From assembly GCF_000701905.1 (NCBI RefSeq), contig NZ_JNKC01000001.1, positions 744,001 to 808,000 on the forward strand: a DNA stretch of 64,000 bases, given 5' to 3'. Numbering within the stretch: the stretch's first letter is position 1; each line of letters opens with the position of its first letter. Positions 52,105-60,394 of this stretch are shown here, piece by piece. Position numbers and translations under genes: made by a program. Below the pieces are notes generated by a model, which saw only the letters and a program-made list of their open reading frames with translations, was not told the origin of the DNA and made no database searches. The DNA is from Proteiniclasticum ruminis DSM 24773 (lineage in GTDB: Bacteria; Bacillota; Clostridia; Clostridiales; Clostridiaceae).

Positions 52105-54087
52105 CTACATCTGGAACTGGCTGATGATTCTTCTCAGTTCTTCAGAAAGCCTTGCAAGATTCTCAGAAGCACTGGCAATCTCCTGAATGGAAGCGGACTG
52201 CTCCTCCATAGAAGCGGAAGCTTCCTCTGTGGCCGCAGAGTTCTCCTCGGAAATCGCGGTAAGATTCTGAAGGGCATCCATGATGGCTTCTTTCATTTCC
52301 ATCATCACTCTGCCGGACTCATTAAGATGCTCGGTATACTCCATGGAGAACTTAGTAGCAGATTCAATAGCCCCAAACATATCCATACTGGAGGATACTG
52401 AACCGGACTGCTCACTGGTGATGTTTACCACTCTTTCCATGGTTCTCACCGCATTCTCCGCATTTTTCTGAAGCTCTGAAACCGTCATGTCAATGGCTTT
52501 TGTGGAACGGGCAGACTGCTCCGCAAGTTTTCTGATTTCTTCAGCGACCACTGCAAAACCCCGACCTGCATCTCCTGCTCTTGCTGCTTCAATGGCTGCA
52601 TTCAGAGCCAGAAGGTTGGTCTGGTCTGCGATGCTTGAGATCATGGAACTGGCTTGTCCGATATTTGCTGCACTCTTATGGGTCAGATCGATGATGGATG
52701 CGATTTCTTTTACTGAATCCGTGCTTTCCTTGGTGATCCCGGAAAGCTTCTCCATTTCATTCATACCAATATTTACAATCTCCGCCACCTGCTCGTTGGA
52801 TTCACTGAGCTGAATGAGGAACTTGTTGTTGACTTCAATACTTTCACCAAGAGACAGTGCTTTCTGAGAGCCATCTTCTGTATTGGCTGCCTGCTCCTGT
52901 GCTCCTCTTGCGATTTCCTCTACGGTCTTGGATACCTCTTCAGCAGTTACCGCAGACTGATCCGCACTGGCCTGAAGCTGCTTGGAAGAAGCCGCCACAT
53001 CCTGGGAGGAATGATCCACTTTACTTAGGACATCCCGGAAACTGTCGATGATCTGCTGCAGGGCTCTACTGATATCCCCCATCTCATCCTTGGACTTCAA
53101 GGATTTTTCAGGAAGATTTTCCCGAAGATCGAGATTCGCAAGAACTTTGGCCTTCTCCACCACAGGCTTAATTGGCTTCACAATGCTGGAGCCGATGAAG
53201 TATGTGAACACCGCACCAAGAATCAGCATGCCTAATGCTACAAAAGAAATGTTTTTCTGGATCTCTTTTGCTCCGGAGAACACATAATCCTCCGTGGCTG
53301 TGACCACCAAAGTCCAGTCTGTGCCTTTGATGGGAGCAAAAGCTCCATATCTGGCAATGTTTTCATAAGTATAGGTATCAACTCCTGCTTTATTCTTCAG
53401 GATTTTCTCGAACAGTTCTTTGGTGGATTGTACAGATGGGTCTTTCTCCGCTTCTTTGATTGGATTGAACTGACTTCGCACTTTTTCCCGATCCTTATGC
53501 GCGATGATGACGCCTTCTGCATTGACAATATAAGCATATCCGTCTTTTCCGTAGGTGATTGCATCGCTGAGATCGCTTAAAGAAACTCCCTGGTACCTGC
53601 CTAGGAGCCCTCCTACAATTCTTGTATTCTGATAGATTGGCACTGCGTAGATAAGCACAGGCTCTCCGGTGGCTGGACTCATACCAAAGTAGGAAACTGG
53701 TTCTCCCTCAAACACTTTAAGAGCAGGATCCTCTTTTTCCAACTGAATCACTTTTTTGTCCTTATAGTTCAGTGTGCCGTTGGGCAAAATAACAGAGATA
53801 TCATCAAACTCCATTTTCACGATCTGTCTGCTGATGAGCGTGAACATCTCAGCCAGCCCCATGGACTTCATCTGGTCCATCTCTGCCAGTACCTGAAGAG
53901 CCAGCCTCTGGGTCTCCATTTTACTTTCGATGAGCTTAGCTCCTTCGATGGCCTTGTAGGATAAGTTCAGCTCCGCTTGGGTTTCAAGCACATCCGATGC
54001 GGTGATGCTTGAGACAATCCCTAAGCTGATGGCAAGAAATGCCACCAGTGCTGTAAAACTTAGAATCAGTTTACCTCGAATCTTCAT
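52105..54087 (-). CDS. methyl-accepting chemotaxis protein with Cache sensor
   Basis: A standard transmembrane chemoreceptor of 660 aa: membrane helix 1 at about 7-28, extracellular double-Cache sensor at about 30-270 ([33 protein letters not shown]), membrane helix 2 at about 280-300, HAMP, and signalling domain with the usual hairpin tip. I choose ATG 54087 behind GAGGG; a TTG at 54132 adds 15 residues without a good site. It is a single-gene unit with its own sigma-28-like promoter. Ligand unknown. Confidence 0.94.
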   Translation of the reverse strand: MKIRGKLILSFTALVAFLAISLGIVSSITASDVLETQAELNLSYKAIEGAKLIESKMETQRLALQVLAEMDQMKSMGLAEMFTLISRQIVKMEFDDISVILPNGTLNYKDKKVIQLEKEDPALKVFEGEPVSYFGMSPATGEPVLIYAVPIYQNTRIVGGLLGRYQGVSLSDLSDAITYGKDGYAYIVNAEGVIIAHKDREKVRSQFNPIKEAEKDPSVQSTKELFEKILKNKAGVDTYTYENIARYGAFAPIKGTDWTLVVTATEDYVFSGAKEIQKNISFVALGMLILGAVFTYFIGSSIVKPIKPVVEKAKVLANLDLRENLPEKSLKSKDEMGDISRALQQIIDSFRDVLSKVDHSSQDVAASSKQLQASADQSAVTAEEVSKTVEEIARGAQEQAANTEDGSQKALSLGESIEVNNKFLIQLSESNEQVAEIVNIGMNEMEKLSGITKESTDSVKEIASIIDLTHKSAANIGQASSMISSIADQTNLLALNAAIEAARAGDAGRGFAVVAEEIRKLAEQSARSTKAIDMTVSELQKNAENAVRTMERVVNITSEQSGSVSSSMDMFGAIESATKFSMEYTEHLNESGRVMMEMKEAIMDALQNLTAISEENSAATEEASASMEEQSASIQEIASASENLARLSEELRRIISQFQM

Positions 54088-54293
54088 ACAATAGTCCCTC
54101 ACTACAGTTATTTTGGGGCTCTTCCTCCCCAAATGCTTTGTTGCTGTTCTTTTTCCAAAAAAGCTTCTTCTTTAAATCTTCCTTCTTTTGTTTTCTAAAG
54201 ATCCCCAATCCTTAGAAAGCAAAAGAACTGTGCTGTCCTCTCCTCCTGTCATATCTTGCTTCATCTGGATGTAAAAACACTCATACACTCAAC

Positions 54294-54320
54294 ATATCGG
54301 AGACTTCTTATGAATGTTAA
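54294..54320 (-). promoter_or_regulatory. sigma-28-like promoter of the Cache mcp
   Basis: On the minus strand there is TTAA (54317-54320), a 15-base spacer and TCCGATAT (54294-54301). The leader to ATG 54087 is about 200 bases, with no other gene in it. Confidence 0.7.
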
Positions 54321-54433
54321 TATCTAAACAGCATAAAATAGTGCAAAATGTGAACTTCTTTTTCGTGAAAAGCATATAGGATAGTGATGCACAGTAAAAT
54401 CATCGAGAAAAATTAAGCAGATTGAAAAATTCC

Positions 54434-54481
54434 ATAAAAAAGAACCAGTGGACGCATACCTTATGCTTCACGCTGGTTCTT
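54434..54481 (-). terminator. terminator of the kdu operon
   Basis: A 9-bp outer stem AAGAACCAG (54440-54448) / CTGGTTCTT (54473-54481) with an inner GCATA/TATGC stem is followed by TTTTTTA on the minus strand, 29 bases after the transporter stop. Confidence 0.88.
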
Positions 54482-54509
54482 CTATTTCTATTGATCTAAA
54501 TTCTAAGTA

Positions 54510-55700
54510 TTATGCTGCTTTTTCCCGTTTTTTCCCTTCCAAAAGAGAGAACATCACCAGGACCATCATGAGAATCAGCACCACTACAATGGCACTCATC
54601 CCCGCAAAAATACCAAAGGCATCCGAAAGGGCTCCGGTGAGGATTGGCATCACAATGGCTCCTACACCTCCAAGCACCAGAAGCACTCCCATGGCCATGG
54701 GATAATCTTTAATGGTTTTGCCCACCTTTGAAACTGTCGTGGGATAGATTCCCGCCATGGACAGCCCAATGCCAAAAATGGCTATGGTAATCACAGTTAC
54801 GTTTCTCGTCGCAAGCAAAAGAAAGTAGAAAAGCACTGTACTTGTGGTGGTCACAAGAAGGATGGTTTCCTTCCTGATTCGGTCACCGAAATAACTGACC
54901 GTGATTCTGCCAATGAGAACTGCCAGCCACAGCATCGATGCAAGAAACTGGGCATAGCCGATGGTCATGATCTTCGCATCCACAAAGTACTTCACAATCC
55001 ATCCGTTGATGGTAGCTTCTCCAGCAAGGTAGAAAAACAGTATCCCTGCATGAATCCAAAACACTCGGGATTTCAAAAAATCATACCCCGCTCCTTTACC
55101 TTTCACCTGCACTTTCTCCTGCATCTCCATTCTGGAGAAGAAGAAAAGGGAAAGACTGGTAAGGATAATGATGATGACCGCGCTCAGTCTCCAGCCGTCA
55201 TTGCCCAGGATTTTTGTGGAAACCATCGCAAGGATTGGCGCAAGAATGGCTCCCACAGCAAAGACGCTGTGAAGGAAACTTAGAGCAGAAGGGCTGCTGT
55301 TGGACACTTCATTGACCATGGTATTGTTGAAGTTACTGACACTCCCTCGGCTGATTCCCGTGAAAAGAAAAGCCAAAAGAAGAAGAAGCGGACTTCCTGT
55401 AAAAATCATCAACGTGAATCCCAAGGTCACAAAGGAAGATAAAAATACTATGGATCTTTTTCTGCCAAGATACATAGGAAGCACTCCTGCAACGAACCCT
55501 GAAATGAGATTCCCCACAGAATGGGCAGAAATCAGTGATCCACTAAGTGTATCTGACAGATTGTACTCCAAACTGATCATAGGCAAAAGCGATCCCATGA
55601 TCATGGCAAAGATGCCGTTGACAAAAAACACATAAAACACCGCATTCAAAACAGAGCGGTCTTTCTGATCCAGTCTCGTATAAAAATTCTGTTTATCCAT
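54510..55700 (-). CDS. MFS transporter, probably for uronate-derived sugars
   Basis: A 12-helix major facilitator of 396 aa with the loop motif YLGRKRSIVF (MFS motif A variant) and FGDRIRKE in the second half. It resembles the sugar:proton symporter (fucose-permease-like) branch. It is last in the kduD-kduI-gntR-MFS set, so uptake of an unsaturated or keto-uronate is inferred; the substrate is not proven. Start ATG 55700 has a weak ribosome site. Confidence 0.82.
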   Translation of the reverse strand: MDKQNFYTRLDQKDRSVLNAVFYVFFVNGIFAMIMGSLLPMISLEYNLSDTLSGSLISAHSVGNLISGFVAGVLPMYLGRKRSIVFLSSFVTLGFTLMIFTGSPLLLLLAFLFTGISRGSVSNFNNTMVNEVSNSSPSALSFLHSVFAVGAILAPILAMVSTKILGNDGWRLSAVIIIILTSLSLFFFSRMEMQEKVQVKGKGAGYDFLKSRVFWIHAGILFFYLAGEATINGWIVKYFVDAKIMTIGYAQFLASMLWLAVLIGRITVSYFGDRIRKETILLVTTTSTVLFYFLLLATRNVTVITIAIFGIGLSMAGIYPTTVSKVGKTIKDYPMAMGVLLVLGGVGAIVMPILTGALSDAFGIFAGMSAIVVVLILMMVLVMFSLLEGKKREKAA

Positions 55701-55821
55701 GAACTCAATTATCCCCGTTCTTTCTATTTCTTTCTACATGAGAGACTTCTCTCCCCGTGACAAAGGCAGACCTTCATCGAAAAGGTCCACCTTCTTCTTT
55801 GATTTATCTCATTTTTTGGCT

Positions 55822-56520
55822 CTATGACTCATTTTCCCTGAAGTACTCTTTGTACTCTCCATGAATTTTGTCTCCCAGCCGATTGATTCCGCCATAAAGA
55901 TGTTTTGCAATCTTATTCCCTACCAGGTCTTCAGTTCCCTGTTCCATGATCTGAACAAATTCCACATGTTCCTCATAGATTGTTTGGAAATCCTGCACCA
56001 CCACGATATCCAGCATGCGGAATCTTTTATAGTGCACCAGCATCTTCTCGATTTCTTCCCAGACGAACTCTTTACCCGTGAAGCGGAACCAGATGGCATG
56101 AAACTCCGCATCCATGGCATAGAACTCTTCCGGTGTGAACTCCTCTGACAGAAGATCTTCCTGGTTTCTCAGGCTTCTTTTCAGTTCTTTGAGAAACTTG
56201 TCATTTTTCTTCTTCATGGCTTCTTTCATCACTTTTTCCTCGATGGCACAACGCATGAAAATAATCTGTTCGATCTTTTTGAAATCAAGAAGTGATACAA
56301 AACTTGCTTTGTAGGGAATGGAATGGATGAGACCGTCGTCTCTCAGTCTTTGAAGCACATGCCTGCTGGGCGTTCTTGAAATCCCGTACTTTTCGCAGAT
56401 GCCTTGCTCTGTCACTGGAGTGCCCGGCTTCATGCGAAGGTTCAGAATGTCTTTTTTCATTTCCTCGTAGACATCATCCCCCATGGTGTTCAGTTTGAAC
56501 ATACTGTTTTTGTCTTTCAT
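55822..56520 (-). CDS. GntR-family regulator (FCD type) of the kdu genes
   Basis: An N-terminal winged helix (ILNLRMKPGTPVTEQGICEKYGISRTPSRHVL cut here into blocks ILNLRMKPG and CEKYGISRTPSRHVLQRL) and a C-terminal all-helical FCD-like effector domain with metal-binding His residues (DAEFHAIWF, YEEHVEFV). About 232 aa from ATG 56520 behind AAGGG; ATG 56529 is also in frame. It lies inside the operon it most likely controls through the GTATAC sites upstream of kduD. Confidence 0.87.
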   Translation of the reverse strand: MKDKNSMFKLNTMGDDVYEEMKKDILNLRMKPGTPVTEQGICEKYGISRTPSRHVLQRLRDDGLIHSIPYKASFVSLLDFKKIEQIIFMRCAIEEKVMKEAMKKKNDKFLKELKRSLRNQEDLLSEEFTPEEFYAMDAEFHAIWFRFTGKEFVWEEIEKMLVHYKRFRMLDIVVVQDFQTIYEEHVEFVQIMEQGTEDLVGNKIAKHLYGGINRLGDKIHGEYKEYFRENES

Positions 56521-56556
56521 AAAATTCATCCCTTCTGATAAGGGAAGTATATTCCC

Positions 56557-57393
56557 CTATCTTAGATCCGCCATGGCCACATGGTCCATATCGGTAAACT
56601 CAATATTTTCTCCACACATGCCCCAGATGAAGGTGTACTTTCCAGTGGCCACACCGCTGTGGATGGACCAGCTGGGAGAAATCACAGCCTGCTCATTTTT
56701 CATGATGATGTGTCTCGTTTCCTGTGGCTCACCCATCATATGGAAAACTCTGTCTTCTTCCTTCAGATTGAAGTAGAAATACACTTCCATTCTTCTTTCA
56801 TGGGTGTGACATGGCATGGTGTTCCACACACTGCCCGCTTCAAAACTTGTCATGCCCATGACCAGCTGACAGCTCTCACAGACATCTGGATGTACGTACT
56901 GATTGATGGTTCTCTTGTTGAGGTTCTCGTCGCTGCCAAGATGCACTTTCTTCGCATCCGCCAAGGTGATGAGCCTTGTGCTGTAAGCATGATGAGCTGG
57001 AGCGCTGTTGAAATAGAACTTTGCAGGATGATTTGCATCCACACTTTCAAAGACCACTTCTTCTGTGCCCATACCAATGTATAGTCCATCACTATTCTCC
57101 ATGGTGAAGACTTTTCCGTCAAGAAGAACCTTTCCAGGTCCCCCTACATTGATGACTCCAGCTTCTCTTCTTTCAAAGAAAAACTTTGTACCCAGTTCTT
57201 TGGTGCTTCCAAGCTCCACTTTGCTGTCCACAGGCAAAATGCCACCTGCGATGATGCGGTCATTATGTGAGTATACAAAATTTGCTTCGTCCTTCACGAA
57301 CACCTCTTCAATGAGATAATGGCTTCGAAGCTCTTCTGTGGTATACAGCATGGAATCCTGGGGATGTGTTGCGTATCTTGTTTCAAGTTTCAT
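56557..57393 (-). CDS. kduI: 5-dehydro-4-deoxy-D-glucuronate isomerase
   Basis: This enzyme converts 5-keto-4-deoxyuronate (from unsaturated oligouronides of pectin or glycosaminoglycans) to 2,5-diketo-3-deoxygluconate. It is 278 aa, exactly the KduI length. It has FYFNSAPAHHAYSTRLI and the zinc-site MPCHTHERRMEVYFYF (HxHxxE). I choose ATG 57393, nine bases after AGGAGG; the frame upstream to 57561 is not coding. It follows kduD. Confidence 0.95.
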   Translation of the reverse strand: MKLETRYATHPQDSMLYTTEELRSHYLIEEVFVKDEANFVYSHNDRIIAGGILPVDSKVELGSTKELGTKFFFERREAGVINVGGPGKVLLDGKVFTMENSDGLYIGMGTEEVVFESVDANHPAKFYFNSAPAHHAYSTRLITLADAKKVHLGSDENLNKRTINQYVHPDVCESCQLVMGMTSFEAGSVWNTMPCHTHERRMEVYFYFNLKEEDRVFHMMGEPQETRHIIMKNEQAVISPSWSIHSGVATGKYTFIWGMCGENIEFTDMDHVAMADLR

Positions 57394-57449
57394 AATATTG
57401 TTCCTCCTAAAATCTTTCATTTGCGATATGTTATGTGACAGTTCTCTTT

Positions 57450-58205
57450 CTATCTGGCCAGCCAGCCACCATCTACAGCCATGGTAAATCCATTCATGTA
57501 GGAGGATGCCTCCGAAGCCAGGAAGATACATGGACCCGCCATATCTTCTGGCGTACCCCATCTGCCTTGCGGAATTCTTCCTAGAATTTCCTCGTTTCTC
57601 TTCTCATCCTTCCTCAGTGCATCGGTGTTGTCTGTCGCCATATAGCCTGGTGCAATGGCATTGACATGGATGCCGTGTTTTGCCCACTCATTGGCCATAG
57701 CCATAGTGAGTCCCTTGATGCCGGATTTGCTTGAGGTATAGGATGGCACACGGATTCCTCCCTGAAATGAAAGCATGGAGGCGATGTTGATGATTTTACC
57801 CCCAGTGCCTTGTCTGATGAACTCTTTTGCACAAGCCTGGGAAAGGAAGAACACGGTCTTCAGATTGATGTTCATCACATCATCCCAATCTTTTTCTGTG
57901 AATTGAATGGCATCTTCTCTACGAATAATTCCTGCGTTGTTCACAAGGATGTCAACCTGTCCAAACTCTTCTATCACCTTGCTTAAAATGCCTGGAATGG
58001 GCTCAGTCTTTGTAAGATCAGCCTGTATACCCAAAAACTTCCTGCCTTCCATTTTTACCAGTTCCTCAGTTTCCGTTAAGGAAGTAGAACCAACCCCTAC
58101 AATATCTGCTCCAGCCTTCGCCAGCGCCACTGCGATCCCTTGCCCGAGGCCAGTTCTAGCTCCAGTCACAATGGCTACTTTTCCTTCTAGTGAAAATAAA
58201 TTCAT
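57450..58205 (-). CDS. kduD: 2-dehydro-3-deoxy-D-gluconate 5-dehydrogenase
   Basis: This short-chain dehydrogenase reduces the KduI product to KDG using NAD(P)H. It is 251 aa: Rossmann motif TGARTGLGQGIA, NNAGI, catalytic Ser in IINIASMLSFQGG, and YTSSK with Tyr and Lys. It matches the KduD/UxaD-type SDR. ATG 58205 follows AAGGGGG; the 41-residue upstream extension covers the promoter and is not coding. First gene of the operon. Confidence 0.93.
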   Translation of the reverse strand: MNLFSLEGKVAIVTGARTGLGQGIAVALAKAGADIVGVGSTSLTETEELVKMEGRKFLGIQADLTKTEPIPGILSKVIEEFGQVDILVNNAGIIRREDAIQFTEKDWDDVMNINLKTVFFLSQACAKEFIRQGTGGKIINIASMLSFQGGIRVPSYTSSKSGIKGLTMAMANEWAKHGIHVNAIAPGYMATDNTDALRKDEKRNEEILGRIPQGRWGTPEDMAGPCIFLASEASSYMNGFTMAVDGGWLAR

Positions 58206-58232
58206 GATAAACCCCCTTGAATTGTATTCATG

Positions 58233-58280
58233 GTATACAATGTATACAATCAGTGTAACCGAAATCATGAAGAAGGTCAA
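58233..58280 (-). promoter_or_regulatory. kdu promoter and tandem GTATAC operator
   Basis: On the minus strand there is TTGACC (58275-58280), a 17-base spacer and TACACT (58252-58257). Two GTATAC palindromes (58233-58238, 58242-58247), nine bases apart, cover the transcript start, a good position for repression by the GntR protein of the operon. Confidence 0.75.
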
Positions 58281-58337
58281 ACCCCACCCCGTAGAATTTC
58301 CAATTTGGTTACAATACCAGCTCACCATTCATGTACT

Positions 58338-58384
58338 CAAAAAAAAGAGAATCACTGGCGTGAATCTGCTTGCCAGTGATTCTC
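58338..58384 (-). terminator. terminator of the 97-aa gene
   Basis: A 13-bp perfect stem (58347-58359 with 58372-58384, core GAATCACTGGC) is followed by TTTTTTTT on the minus strand. It separates the 97-aa gene from the kdu promoter. Confidence 0.92.
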
Positions 58385-58425
58385 CTTTGGGTCAACAATC
58401 AAAAGAAGAGAGGATCTTCTATGAC

Positions 58426-58719
58426 TTAGATGACGAGGGCATTATCATAAGGGGGGTGGCTGTGCTCCAGAAATTCCATGAATTTTTCTTCTCTGATGGC
58501 GGTCCTGGACACGTAAAACAAATGTTCATACTGTTTCATCAGGCGTTGGGATGAACGCTCCCTGCGCCTTACAATCATCATTTCACGGCTGGAAAGGATC
58601 ACTTCCTCAAAAATCATTTCTCCTTCCAGAAAATAGCACAGAAGCAAGGAACCCTTTCTGTAAAGAGCTTGATTCAGTTCCTGATTCATGAGAATCTGTT
58701 CTAGATACACATCATCCAA
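58426..58719 (-). CDS. 97-aa protein of unknown function
   Basis: I do not recognise this protein. It is basic in the middle (RRRERSSQRL), with no signal peptide or clear membrane helix. Start is TTG 58719 with AAAGGAG 10 bases upstream (GTG 58710 also possible). It is followed by a strong terminator and preceded, same strand, by the 43-aa signal-peptide ORF, so the two may form one unit divergent from the RRNPP-type regulator. Confidence 0.6.
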   Translation of the reverse strand: MDDVYLEQILMNQELNQALYRKGSLLLCYFLEGEMIFEEVILSSREMMIVRRRERSSQRLMKQYEHLFYVSRTAIREEKFMEFLEHSHPPYDNALVI

Positions 58720-58855
58720 TAGAATACGACTCCTTTCTGACTAAGATACACGTAGACACCAGTTGTTCTGCTGCAGGTTCTTCCATAAGCCAGCAGCTTC
58801 TTACACTAAAGTTCCTGCTGCCTCATAGGTCGAAAGATCATGATCTGAGCCATAC

Positions 58856-58987
58856 CTACTTTCTTACCTCAACTCTCATAATGCTGAACATTCTAGGAAT
58901 ATCATTTTCGCCAGCGTAAGTATTCACCGAAAAGAGCAGCGAGGCCAGCATTACTCCCATGAGTATTTTAGCGATTGTCTTTTTCAT
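58856..58987 (-). CDS. 43-aa secreted peptide, candidate pheromone precursor
   Basis: ATG 58987 is preceded by AAAGGAG with 9-base spacing. The product has a textbook signal peptide: MKKTIAKI, then a hydrophobic core (LMGVMLASLLFSV), then a likely cleavage after NTYA. That leaves 18 residues (GENDIPRMFSIMRVEVRK). Size and layout match the exported precursors of RRNPP systems (PapR, NprX, Phr). The adjacent divergent gene encodes an RRNPP-like regulator. Alternatives: a remnant of a truncated secreted protein, or a small secreted effector. No experimental or database support is available here. Confidence 0.6.
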   Translation of the reverse strand: MKKTIAKILMGVMLASLLFSVNTYAGENDIPRMFSIMRVEVRK

Positions 58988-59007
58988 TCCGTAACACTCC
59001 TTTTATT

Positions 59008-59023
59008 GGTATACTTTGTTACC
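59008..59023. promoter_or_regulatory. operator-like site upstream of the peptide ORF
   Basis: GGTATACTTTGTTACC has GGTA/TACC arms and matches 12 of 16 positions of the kdu operator (GGTATACAATGTATAC). It lies 21 bases upstream of the peptide ATG. It could bind the kdu GntR regulator or another protein; a chance match is possible. Confidence 0.35.
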
Positions 59024-59081
59024 TACACTATAGGAGATAATTGAAAGAAAAAAACACGCACTTCTTCTGGATTTCAAGGGT

Positions 59082-59133
59082 TTTAGCAGGTTTTTTCATG
59101 AATAAAGGACCCCGATGTTTAATACCTGCTAAA
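59082..59133. repeat. inverted repeat TTTAGCAGGT...ACCTGCTAAA
   Basis: Perfect 10-bp arms at 59082-59091 and 59124-59133 with a 32-base gap, in the divergent region between the peptide ORF and the HTH/TPR regulator. Candidate pair of regulator half-sites; no T-run follows, so a terminator is unlikely. Confidence 0.5.
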
Positions 59134-59197
59134 CATAATCCAATATCGTTCTTTTTCTGTTCTTTAAGAAAACAATTGCGAAATTTTACTGCAAATT

Positions 59198-59221
59198 AAA
59201 TTGAACAGTACTGTTCAATTT
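59198..59221. promoter_or_regulatory. 24-bp perfect palindrome, candidate operator
   Basis: Two 12-base arms meet without a spacer (left arm AAATTGAACAGT, right arm its complement), about 115 bases upstream of the regulator ATG and 210 upstream of the peptide ATG. A dimeric HTH regulator site is the simplest reading. A zero-loop hairpin followed by TTTT could also act as a weak terminator, but no plus-strand gene lies upstream. Confidence 0.55.
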
Positions 59222-59336
59222 TTCCCAAGACACAGAAAAGAATTTCTGAAAATACACAAATTTTAGCGCTGTAAGATATACAAAGGCAAAGCACATCATT
59301 AAAATAAAAGTAGTGATATGGATTTGGAGGTGCACT

Positions 59337-60290
59337 ATGTTCATCAGTTATAACTTGGAGGCTTTTGGCGACAAACTGAAAGAACTCCGGAGAGATTTGG
59401 GATACAGTCAGCGGGAACTGGAAAAGCAAAGCGGCATCAGCTCGGATACTCTGCGTAGAATTGAAAAAGGAGAGGTCATACCAAGATATGAGACCCTGGA
59501 ACTTCTTTCCAGTCTCTATAAAGAAGATTTGCTGGAGCTTCTGAAAGAAAGCCGTTCTCATAAGATGCTCACAGAATACTATGATGCTCTGGACGATATC
59601 ATCACCACCTATAACGATGAAAAAATGCGGGCCCTGGAAAAAGAAATCCGTGACAGCTTCAAGGAGAATAAAGATCTTGTTTTTATCAACCCCAATGAAG
59701 TCATCCAGCTTCTGCTCCTCATTAGAGGCGCAGCACTTTATCATTCACGTTTTGAAAGCGATAAAACCGATGCCAAGAACATTCTTCTGGATGCGTTGCG
59801 CCTGACTCAGCCTTCCTTCAATATTCTGCAGTTCATGACCTACAAGTACAGCTTTATAGAACTGCGTATACTGCTTCTCTTCGCCATTCTTTTGGCCGAA
59901 GAGAAAGAGATTTCACTCAGCACGAAAATTCTTTATTTCATTTTGGAAAGACTGAAAAAGGGGGCACCAACACCCTACCAGATGTTTCTTCTTGTGAAGA
60001 TCTACACCAACATCTGCTACAACTATCATCTGGAAGATGCCCATAAAAAGGTACTTCTTGTGGCAGACGAAGCACTGGCTTACTGTCTGGAGAAAGAAAC
60101 CACCCATGGACTCAATTCGCTCTATTACAGAAAAGGGATTGCAGAGTATCATCTCAAAAACAAAAACTATATGTCTTCTCTCTTCCGGTCCTTCTTCATC
60201 CTGAAGCTCACTGGAAAAGAGGATCTTCTGGCTGTCTATCAGAAGGTCACCAAAGAGCAGTACGGCATTGAGATTCCAATGGAATACTGA
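59337..60290 (+). CDS. RRNPP-like transcriptional regulator (XRE HTH plus TPR-type repeats)
   Basis: 317 aa. The N-terminal XRE helix-turn-helix is at about 10-65 (FGDKLKELRRDLGYSQREL, SGISSDTLRRIEKGEVIP). The C-terminal two thirds are all-helical repeats resembling the TPR peptide-binding domain of PlcR/NprR/Rgg regulators (AYCLEKETTHGLNSLYYRKG, AEYHLKNKNYMSSLFRSF). ATG 59337 is six bases after GGAGG; the eight-residue upstream extension is not needed. Divergent from the signal-peptide ORF, with a 24-bp palindrome in between. Peptide sensing is inferred from architecture and context. Confidence 0.82.
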   Translation: MFISYNLEAFGDKLKELRRDLGYSQRELEKQSGISSDTLRRIEKGEVIPRYETLELLSSLYKEDLLELLKESRSHKMLTEYYDALDDIITTYNDEKMRALEKEIRDSFKENKDLVFINPNEVIQLLLLIRGAALYHSRFESDKTDAKNILLDALRLTQPSFNILQFMTYKYSFIELRILLLFAILLAEEKEISLSTKILYFILERLKKGAPTPYQMFLLVKIYTNICYNYHLEDAHKKVLLVADEALAYCLEKETTHGLNSLYYRKGIAEYHLKNKNYMSSLFRSFFILKLTGKEDLLAVYQKVTKEQYGIEIPMEY

Positions 60291-60302
60291 TATAAGCTAA
60301 AA

Positions 60303-60346
60303 AGAGCGTATGCTTCGGCACCTTAAAGGCAGCCGGCATACGCTCT
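60303..60346. terminator. bidirectional terminator between regulator and ltaS-like gene
   Basis: An 11-bp perfect stem AGAGCGTATGC (60303-60313) / GCATACGCTCT (60336-60346) with an inner CGGC/GCCG. TTTTT follows on the minus strand and a T-rich stretch on the plus strand. Confidence 0.85.
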
Positions 60347-60394
60347 CTATATTTCATCGTCTTCCGTCAATTCAAGGTCCGGAGGACGTTATGG

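Noticed and set aside
55760-55800. GACCTT/AAGGTC hairpin after gntR as a terminator
   Set aside because: No T-run on the minus strand, and it would cut the transporter off from its operon. It is at most an attenuator.
57394-57561. Long N-terminal extension of KduI
   Set aside because: It overlaps the end of kduD and is unlike KduI. The normal 278-aa start has AGGAGG.
58206-58328. Membrane-helix-like extension of KduD
   Set aside because: It is a translation of the promoter and the tandem GTATAC operator, not coding.
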